DNA of 18,460 nucleotides from an uncultured Clostridia bacterium. Its GTDB lineage: Bacteria; Bacillota; Clostridia; Oscillospirales; CAG-272. The notes under the pieces are model-generated. The model was given only the letters and a program-made list of their open reading frames with translations, was not told the DNA's origin and ran no database searches. The translations under genes and the position numbers were made by a program. The DNA is taken from contig CAJGDZ010000014.1 in the NCBI GenBank assembly GCA_904502055.1, positions 1 to 18,460 of the forward strand, read 5' to 3'. The first letter of the stretch is position 1. Each line of letters starts with the position of its first letter. Shown here one piece after another: positions 14,218 to 18,460 of this stretch.

Positions 14218-14634
14218 ATGATTTACACCGTAAAAAACGAAGGAAAAAAATATGCGTATGACAGCGCAAGCGGTGCTGTACTTGCGCTCAACAATCTCCA
14301 ATATAAAATGATGGGTGCCATCGTTCCGCCCATCTCACCGGCCAGCCTTACGTCGCTTCGCTATGAGCTGGCAAAGTTCGATTCCAACGACATCTCGGAC
14401 GCCTTTGACGCCATCTATGAGCTGGCGCAAAATGGAATTCTTTACGCCGAGGATGACGGTGTCATCCGTCTTATGGCATCGGGTGAGTACGCCTGCCCGA
14501 GCGAAGCTGTAGCATCGGCACTTCTTGCCAAGGCCTTTGAGGGCAAGAGCGAGGCAACCTTTGTCACCGTAGACGGTGACTTCTCCGCCGCCGCCAAAAA
14601 AGCGGCCGAGACGACTGGAACCAAGCTGACTTGA
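14218..14634 (+). CDS. Small protein resembling the N-terminal domain of the SCIFF-peptide maturase (ScfB), radical SAM domain absent
   Basis: A 138-residue soluble protein. Residues 1-82 resemble the precursor-recognition region at the start of the SCIFF radical SAM maturase: a YxxDxxSGAVLALNNLQYKMM segment (12-32), then helical DISDAFDAIYELAQNGILYAEDD (58-80). This match is from memory of the family and is supported by position: in clostridia the SCIFF peptide gene and its maturase follow yajC and the YrzE-like gene. Residues 83-138 do not resemble the maturase; no CxxxCxxC cluster is present, and the only cysteine is Cys93. No SCIFF precursor lies in the 13-base gap before it. AAGGA precedes the ATG and a perfect terminator follows, so it looks like an intact short gene rather than a random fragment. 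It may be a relic or a reused recognition protein. Confidence 0.6.
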   Translation: MIYTVKNEGKKYAYDSASGAVLALNNLQYKMMGAIVPPISPASLTSLRYELAKFDSNDISDAFDAIYELAQNGILYAEDDGVIRLMASGEYACPSEAVASALLAKAFEGKSEATFVTVDGDFSAAAKKAAETTGTKLT

Positions 14635-14644
14635 ACAAAAGCTT

Positions 14645-14671
14645 AAAAAGCACCGCAAAGCGGTGCTTTTT
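14645..14671. terminator. Bidirectional terminator between the ScfB-like gene and the thioesterase gene
   Basis: A perfect 12-bp stem AAAAAGCACCGC/GCGGTGCTTTTT (14645-14656 with 14660-14671) with an AAA loop, giving T5 tails in both directions. It serves the convergent genes on each side. Confidence 0.95.
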
Positions 14672-14673
14672 CT

Positions 14674-15405
14674 TTATTTTTCCAAGGGAACGAGAGTCAC
14701 CTCGGCCTCAAGACAGGTCTCGTCGGCACTATTTTTGGTCTTCATAAACCAGCCGCCATCCTCGCGCTTGCCGCGAAGAACACGGAGCGTTTGCTCATAC
14801 GGAGCCTCGCGAAGGAAGGAAAGCGTCATATGACTCACACGGTTTTCCTGCATCCCCGGCAAAAAGTCGCAGAGCATATCGGGGTAGTGAGTGTTGTTCA
14901 TATGCATATTGTAGTCAATATCACTGTAGGCAATACGCCGCTCCCCCGCCTCCTCAAGAGCAAAATCCTTGGGAATGTGGAAGCGCGTGGAAACGCCTTC
15001 AAGCGTTTCCTCCTCAAAGGGAAAACCGAAATCAAAGCGCTCCAGCTTGACGGGAAACTTTTTGGATAGGTCAATCAGCGCCCAGATCGAGGAGGCCTCG
15101 ACCGCGACCTTGTCCCCGTCATAAAGGCGGAAATTTCGCACCGAGGAGTAGCCCCTGCCCTCGTTGACCCAGGTCTCCACCGTGATCTCGCGGAAGGGGG
15201 AGATGGGGGCATAAAAGTTGATGCCGATCTTAGAGAGAATAAAGGCGAGTCCGTCACGGTCGCGCACGTCATCCAGACTCTTGCCGACATGTCGCATATG
15301 TATACCCGAGGTCTCCTCAAGGTACATCAGAATAGCGCCGGGACGCAAAAAACGGTTGGCATCGGTATCGTGCCACCGTGTCTCAAAGGTTTGCTTGAAA
15401 TACAT
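14674..15405 (-). CDS. Acyl-ACP thioesterase (FatA/FatB-type, double hotdog)
   Basis: A 243-residue cytoplasmic enzyme that releases free fatty acid from acyl-carrier protein. It has two hotdog folds: the first from WHDTDANRFLRPGAIL (11-26) to about 125, the second with YSDIDYNMHMNNTHYPDM (160-177). The Asn166/His168 arrangement in DYNMHMNN is the catalytic region of the plant-type and bacterial acyl-ACP thioesterase family. ATG 15405 has AGGAG 8 bases upstream; the longer frame starts within the 5' inverted repeat. It has its own promoter (15441-15469) flanked by an inverted repeat, so it is probably regulated. Physiological substrate length cannot be read from the sequence. Confidence 0.9.
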   Translation of the reverse strand: MYFKQTFETRWHDTDANRFLRPGAILMYLEETSGIHMRHVGKSLDDVRDRDGLAFILSKIGINFYAPISPFREITVETWVNEGRGYSSVRNFRLYDGDKVAVEASSIWALIDLSKKFPVKLERFDFGFPFEEETLEGVSTRFHIPKDFALEEAGERRIAYSDIDYNMHMNNTHYPDMLCDFLPGMQENRVSHMTLSFLREAPYEQTLRVLRGKREDGGWFMKTKNSADETCLEAEVTLVPLEK

Positions 15406-15422
15406 ATTTTTTCTCCTATATC

Positions 15423-15492
15423 CGGAAAATCTCAAAAAACATTATAAAATATTTTTAAAAACATTTCAAGTCCTATTTTTTAAGATTTTCCG
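15423..15492. repeat. Near-identical 19-bp inverted pair flanking the thioesterase promoter (candidate operator)
   Basis: CGGAAAATCT (15423-15432) and AGATTTTCCG (15483-15492) are a perfect 10-bp inverted pair. Read on opposite strands the similarity continues as CGGAAAATCTYAAAAAAYA, 17 of 19 bases identical. One copy lies upstream of the -35, the other just downstream of the predicted start site, the usual places for paired repressor sites. It does not match the FapR consensus that I recall. Confidence 0.6.
15441..15469 (-). promoter_or_regulatory. Sigma-A promoter of the thioesterase gene
   Basis: Minus strand TTGAAA (15469-15464), a 17-bp AT-rich spacer and a perfect TATAAT (15446-15441). 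The start site should be near 15434, about 30 bases before the ATG. Confidence 0.85.
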
Positions 15493-15506
15493 AATTTGAA
15501 GCCTTT

Positions 15507-15887
15507 TCAGCCAATACCGCCCTGATTTTTCCCGCTATCCCCGCCACTTAGGCCAAAGCTGACGGCAATGGCCGAGTTGACCACGCTCATCACCTCGTCG
15601 TCAAGGTGACCCATCTTCTCGCGCAGGCGCCGCTTATCCAGAGTCCGCACCTGCTCCAAAAGCACGACCGAGTCCTTGGCAAGACCTGCGCGCTCCGCGT
15701 AAATATCGATGTGCGTCGGCAAATGCGTTTTGGTCATTCGGGATGTAATTGCCGCCGCGATCACCGTGGGACTGTATCGGTTTCCTATGTCGTTCTGAAT
15801 GATCAGAACAGGTCTGAGACCGCCCTGCTCCGAGCCTACGACCGGGCTGAGGTCCGCATAATAAATATCGCCACGTTTGACACTCAT
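15507..15887 (-). CDS. mazF: MazF/PemK-family endoribonuclease toxin without an adjacent antitoxin
   Basis: A 126-residue MazF, slightly longer than the 116 residues of the Bacillus protein because of a Gly/Ser-rich tail (SGGDSGKNQGG). The fold opens with VKRGDIYYADLSPVVGSEQGG and LRPVLIIQND. The residues known as catalytic in Bacillus MazF are conserved: Arg25 and Thr48 (AAITSR). Such enzymes cut single-stranded mRNA at short sequences and are normally held inactive by MazE. AAAGGAGGG lies at optimal distance from the ATG. No mazE frame is present in the 118 bases upstream, so the antitoxin is elsewhere, replaced, or absent. The intact active site suggests a working enzyme; cleavage specificity is unknown. 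Confidence 0.93.
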   Translation of the reverse strand: MSVKRGDIYYADLSPVVGSEQGGLRPVLIIQNDIGNRYSPTVIAAAITSRMTKTHLPTHIDIYAERAGLAKDSVVLLEQVRTLDKRRLREKMGHLDDEVMSVVNSAIAVSFGLSGGDSGKNQGGIG

Positions 15888-16004
15888 TTTCTTTCCCTCC
15901 TTTGGGCATTTGATGCTTCGGTCACCCTATTGTTGCCGAACCTTCTGCTTCTTTAATCATCAATAACAGAATATTTCCTTCGACATTATTTTGTGAGGGA
16001 AAGG

Positions 16005-16043
16005 AAAAAATATGCGCGGAAAGAATTTTTCTTTCCGCGCATA
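16005..16043 (-). terminator. Intrinsic terminator of the ABC transporter gene
   Basis: A 13-bp stem TATGCGCGGAAAG/CTTTCCGCGCATA (16011-16023 with 16031-16043), 7-base loop, and a T6 run on the minus strand (16010-16005). It begins 10 bases after the transporter stop codon. There is no T-run in the plus direction. Confidence 0.92.
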
Positions 16044-16053
16044 TACTATGAAA

Positions 16054-18006
16054 TTATTTATCCGCCTTTACGGACTCCACGTAATGCTTGGCCTGCGTGG
16101 TAAACAACTCAAAGTAGCGGCCGCCCTTGGCCATAAGCTCCCCGTGTCTGCCCTCCTCCACAAGCTCACCGCCGTCAAGAACAATGATCTTGTCTGCTGA
16201 CGTAGCGCTGGACAAGCGATGCGAGACAAAGATGGTCGTCTTATCCTTTCGCAGCTCGTCAAATTGCCTGTAGATCTCCTGCTCGGCAAGCGCGTCGAGC
16301 GAGGCGGTCGGCTCATCGAGAATCAATACATCCGAATTGCTATAAAAGGCGCGTGCCACCGAAAGCTTTTGCCACTGACCGCCCGAAAGCTCAATGCCGT
16401 CCTTTTCAAAAATACGCATAAGCGGCGTATCGTAACCGTTTGGCAAAGCCTCGATAAAACCGTCGGCATCGGCCGCCGCGGCCGCCGCACGCACGCGTTT
16501 TTCATCGTACGGCGCGGAAATGTCACCGAACATAATGTTCTCGGAAACACTGCACGCGTACTTGGTGAAATCCTGAAAGATGGTGCCGAAAATGTTGTAT
16601 AGTTCCCCGGGCTTATAATTCCTCAAATCCACGCCATCCAAAAGAATGCGTCCCTCGGTTGGATCATACAAGCGCGTGAGCAGCTTGATAAGCGTGGTTT
16701 TTCCCGCGCCGTTAACGCCGACAAGCACCACACTCTCGCCCGCTTCGATTCGGAAGCTGACGTTCCGAAGCACCCGTCTTTCGGTTCCCGGATACGAAAA
16801 GCTTACGTTCTCAAACTCAACGGTATGCTTGCCGCGCTTGATCGGAACCGGCGTGTCCGCCTGTGCCTTGATGCTCGGCTTGGATTTCATAAAGGATATG
16901 AGGTTGTCAATAAACAGCGTCCCCTCGTATATGGTGGTCGATGTGGTGATCAGCGTGGCAATGTTGCTTGCGATTGAAACCAGCGCCCCCGTATACAGAG
17001 AATAATCACCAATCATATATCTTCCCTCAAACACGCGGTAGGCAACCAGAAGATAAAACAAGCAGTTGACCACGGCAGAAAGGATGGAAATGACCACCGC
17101 CCAGATGCTCTCACCGACGATAAGACGGTAAAGACCCTTATAATAATGGTCGAATACATTTTTATACTTTTCCACAAAGGTATTACCGAGATCAAAGATG
17201 CGTATCTCTTTGGCCGCATCCTTGTCAACAAGCACGCCGGAATAGTAGGTCATCTGTCTGCGCTCCTTGGAGCGGCCGCGCATATATTGGAAATTCTTTC
17301 GGCGGTAAACAAAGCTCACGATCGCCGAGGGTACGGACACCACCAGAATGCACAGGGCGGCCACGGGAAGCTCGCCCGCAAGGATCACGGCGTAACTGAC
17401 AATGCCGATCACGGTGCTGACCGCCGAAAATGCAGAGGTCAGGATCATAATGGGACGATTGCCCGCCTCACGGTTGGCATTTTCCAGCTTTTCATAAAAG
17501 GAAGGCATATCGAACGCGCCAAGGTCGATCTCGCACGCCTTCTCCATAATCTGAAGCTTAACGTGCCGAACGACAAGCTCGCCCGCAATTCGGGTAACCG
17601 AGGTCTGAAGACGCCCCACCACGCGATTGAGGATCTGATAGACAAAGAGAAAGATCAACAGGAACATAATCGGCGAGCCCATAAACTCCGCCGTAAGCTG
17701 ACCGAGCGCACGCGCCGTCACCAGGTTCTGCAGCTCGTTGAGTATATCCTTGGAAATAATCGAGCTGACGACCGGCATCACACCCGTGAAGACCGAAACG
17801 AAAAGAAGGAAAAACAGGATCCACGGGCCGGACTTCCACACCAGCGAAAATATGTAGAACAGGCGGTAAAAGAAGCCTCCGAGCAGTTCCCTGAGATATC
17901 TCGGAACATCCGAAAGCGATTTTGGCGGCTGAACCCGCTCATATTCAAAGCCCATCACCATATAGCCGGGCGACTTTTGGTTCATGCTGCTAAAGGATCT
18001 TCCCAC
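16054..18006 (-). CDS. ABC transporter, fused permease and ATPase (exporter half-transporter)
   Basis: A 650-residue type IV (ABCB-like) exporter subunit. An N-terminal cytoplasmic stretch of about 60 residues is followed by a six-helix membrane domain (about 60-360) and an ATPase domain (about 395-640) with Walker A GVNGAGKTT (430-438), Q-loop Gln478, signature LSGGQ (540-544), Walker B VLILDE (560-565) and the switch His596. All catalytic residues are present. The likely start is the GTG at 18006, with CGGAGG 7 bases upstream and a promoter behind; open frame continues 34 codons further through the promoter and is rejected. A partner half-transporter is not adjacent, so it may be a homodimer. 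Substrate is unknown; lipid, peptide and drug export are all possible. Confidence 0.9.
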   Translation of the reverse strand: MGRSFSSMNQKSPGYMVMGFEYERVQPPKSLSDVPRYLRELLGGFFYRLFYIFSLVWKSGPWILFFLLFVSVFTGVMPVVSSIISKDILNELQNLVTARALGQLTAEFMGSPIMFLLIFLFVYQILNRVVGRLQTSVTRIAGELVVRHVKLQIMEKACEIDLGAFDMPSFYEKLENANREAGNRPIMILTSAFSAVSTVIGIVSYAVILAGELPVAALCILVVSVPSAIVSFVYRRKNFQYMRGRSKERRQMTYYSGVLVDKDAAKEIRIFDLGNTFVEKYKNVFDHYYKGLYRLIVGESIWAVVISILSAVVNCLFYLLVAYRVFEGRYMIGDYSLYTGALVSIASNIATLITTSTTIYEGTLFIDNLISFMKSKPSIKAQADTPVPIKRGKHTVEFENVSFSYPGTERRVLRNVSFRIEAGESVVLVGVNGAGKTTLIKLLTRLYDPTEGRILLDGVDLRNYKPGELYNIFGTIFQDFTKYACSVSENIMFGDISAPYDEKRVRAAAAAADADGFIEALPNGYDTPLMRIFEKDGIELSGGQWQKLSVARAFYSNSDVLILDEPTASLDALAEQEIYRQFDELRKDKTTIFVSHRLSSATSADKIIVLDGGELVEEGRHGELMAKGGRYFELFTTQAKHYVESVKADK

Positions 18007-18034
18007 AGGGGTACCTCCGATCGGATTTTTTCTT

Positions 18035-18064
18035 ATTATAGCACATTTCCCTACCGTTTGTAAA
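18035..18064 (-). promoter_or_regulatory. Sigma-A promoter of the ABC transporter gene
   Basis: Minus strand TTTACA (18064-18059), 18-bp spacer, perfect TATAAT (18040-18035). It is divergent from the RNA promoter at 18191-18219. The bases around both -35 boxes are similar (TTTACAAACGG and TTTACAAAGCGG). The 126-bp interval 18065-18190 contains no gene. Confidence 0.85.
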
Positions 18065-18190
18065 CCTACCGCATCACTTTTTTTCGTGCTTTTTGTAAAA
18101 ATAACCAAAAAAGAGGATTTTTAGAGCCTAATTTTCTACCCTATGTGATTTTCACCAAAAATTCACGCTGAAAAATGTCACTTTTGTGTC

Positions 18191-18219
18191 TTTACAAAGC
18201 GGCGGTTTTGTGTTATAAT
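18191..18219 (+). promoter_or_regulatory. Sigma-A promoter of the structured RNA
   Basis: TTTACA (18191-18196), 17-bp spacer, perfect TATAAT (18214-18219). The start site should be near 18227, immediately before the first paired stem. Confidence 0.87.
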
Positions 18220-18226
18220 ACCCGTC

Positions 18227-18350
18227 GAGGCGATTTATGATGGGCCAATACATAGATCACTCATATCGGCACAACAGTACATCATTTCAAGCGAAATATC
18301 AATCTTATGATATCCGACCGCTAAAGTGATACGTGTTGTGCTTTTTTATT
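18227..18350 (+). ncRNA. Unrecognised structured RNA ending in an intrinsic terminator (small RNA or leader/riboswitch)
   Basis: Two stems lie end to end. Stem 1: CGAT and ATGA (18231-18234, 18237-18240; two-base bulge) pair with TCATATCG (18261-18268). Stem 2 begins at the next base: GCACAACA (18269-18276) with TGTTGTGC (18334-18341), and inside it ATCA/TGAT (18281-18284 with 18327-18330), AGCG/CGCT (18290-18293 with 18319-18322) and ATATCA/TGATAT (18296-18301 with 18308-18313). T6 follows at 18342-18347. ATCAC in loop 1 (18256-18260) can also pair with GTGAT (18326-18330), giving an alternative fold or pseudoknot. It codes no protein. I do not recognise it as 6S, SRP, tmRNA, RNase P, T-box, purine, TPP or SAM riboswitch. 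Confidence 0.68.
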
Positions 18351-18372
18351 TTGTAAAATTTCTGAAAATCTA

Positions 18373-18401
18373 TAGAAATTTTATTAAAACTATGATATAA
18401 T
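18373..18401 (+). promoter_or_regulatory. Second promoter in front of the right-edge gene
   Basis: Perfect TATAAT (18396-18401) preceded at 17 bp by a weak TAGAAA (18373-18378). It lies between the RNA terminator and the right-edge gene, so that gene need not depend on readthrough of the RNA. Confidence 0.5.
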
Positions 18402-18442
18402 AAGAAGAATAATATAAAAGCACCCCAAGAAAGGAAATAAAA

Positions 18443-18460
18443 ATGCCTGAATATATAGAA
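18443..18460 (+). CDS. Start of a gene cut by the right edge
   Basis: ATG at 18443 follows AAGAAAGGAAATAAAA, with AAGGA about 8 bases upstream. Six codons are visible, encoding MPEYIE. This is too little to identify the protein. The site and the promoter at 18373-18401 make it a probable real gene start. Confidence 0.55.

Noticed and set aside
14205..14634. A SCIFF precursor peptide near the ScfB-like gene
   Set aside because: No frame between 14205 and 14673 shows a cluster of six cysteines; the gap before the gene is only 13 bases and the gene has a single cysteine.
15888..16004. A hidden MazE antitoxin upstream of mazF
   Set aside because: On the minus strand the only ATG frames that do not run into mazF itself are of 8 and 12 codons without ribosome-binding sites; the remaining frame merely overlaps mazF out of frame.
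17146..18063. Plus-strand open frame of 305 codons
   Set aside because: Antisense to the ABC transporter membrane domain and its promoter; composition is His/Arg-rich as expected of a shadow.
18145..18155. Palindrome GTGATTTTCAC between the divergent promoters
   Set aside because: Short, AT-rich and single; similar GTGA/TCAC strings occur by chance elsewhere in the window.
1..18460. Mobile element, prophage, CRISPR array, tRNA or rRNA
   Set aside because: No transposase, integrase, direct-repeat array or RNA-gene signature was seen on either strand; gene content and codon use look uniform.

Overview
The window looks like a chromosomal housekeeping segment from an endospore-forming member of the Clostridia (Firmicutes/Bacillota). 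The evidence is spoIVA together with a YaaH/SleL-type spore-cortex hydrolase, a cysteine-rich (zinc-type) ribosomal protein L28, a yajC-YrzE pair, DUF4330 and DUF6873 proteins (families I associate mainly with clostridia), strong GGAGG ribosome-binding sites, and AT-rich intergenic DNA with sigma-A promoters of 17-18 bp spacing. I see no phage, insertion sequence, CRISPR array, tRNA or rRNA. The species cannot be named from this sequence alone.

Layout, left to right. (1) 1-1379: a leftward promoter leaving the window, then a LysM-LysM-GH18 spore hydrolase (minus). (2) 1501-3913: enolase, rpmB (L28) and a DUF6873 protein (plus), closed by a bidirectional terminator. (3) 3938-8741: a leftward block read from the right as HPr, uvrC, rsmD, coaD, spoIVA, covering sugar signalling, DNA repair, rRNA methylation, CoA synthesis and spore-coat assembly. 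(4) 8930-13160: a leftward five-gene unit rimM-trmD-O-antigen-ligase-like-DUF4330-DUF4330 from one promoter, joining tRNA/rRNA maturation to envelope glycan genes. (5) 13355-14634: rightward yajC, a TIGR04086/YrzE membrane protein, and a 138-residue protein that resembles only the N-terminal domain of the SCIFF-peptide radical SAM maturase. (6) 14674-18006: leftward acyl-ACP thioesterase, a MazF toxin with no adjacent antitoxin, and an ABC exporter. (7) 18191-18460: a promoter, a compact two-stem RNA ending in an intrinsic terminator, a second promoter, and the first six codons of a gene that runs off the window.

The best leads are these. At 18227-18350 there is an unrecognised structured RNA (small RNA or terminator-type leader). 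At 14218-14634 there is a reduced SCIFF locus that seems to have lost its precursor peptide and radical SAM domain. At four junctions the intrinsic terminator of one gene abuts or contains the ribosome-binding site of the next. At 15423-15492 a near-identical 19-bp element occurs as an inverted pair around the thioesterase promoter. An O-antigen-ligase-like gene is translationally joined to trmD where rplS is usually found. All functional statements come from reading the sequence and remembered family features; no database search was run.
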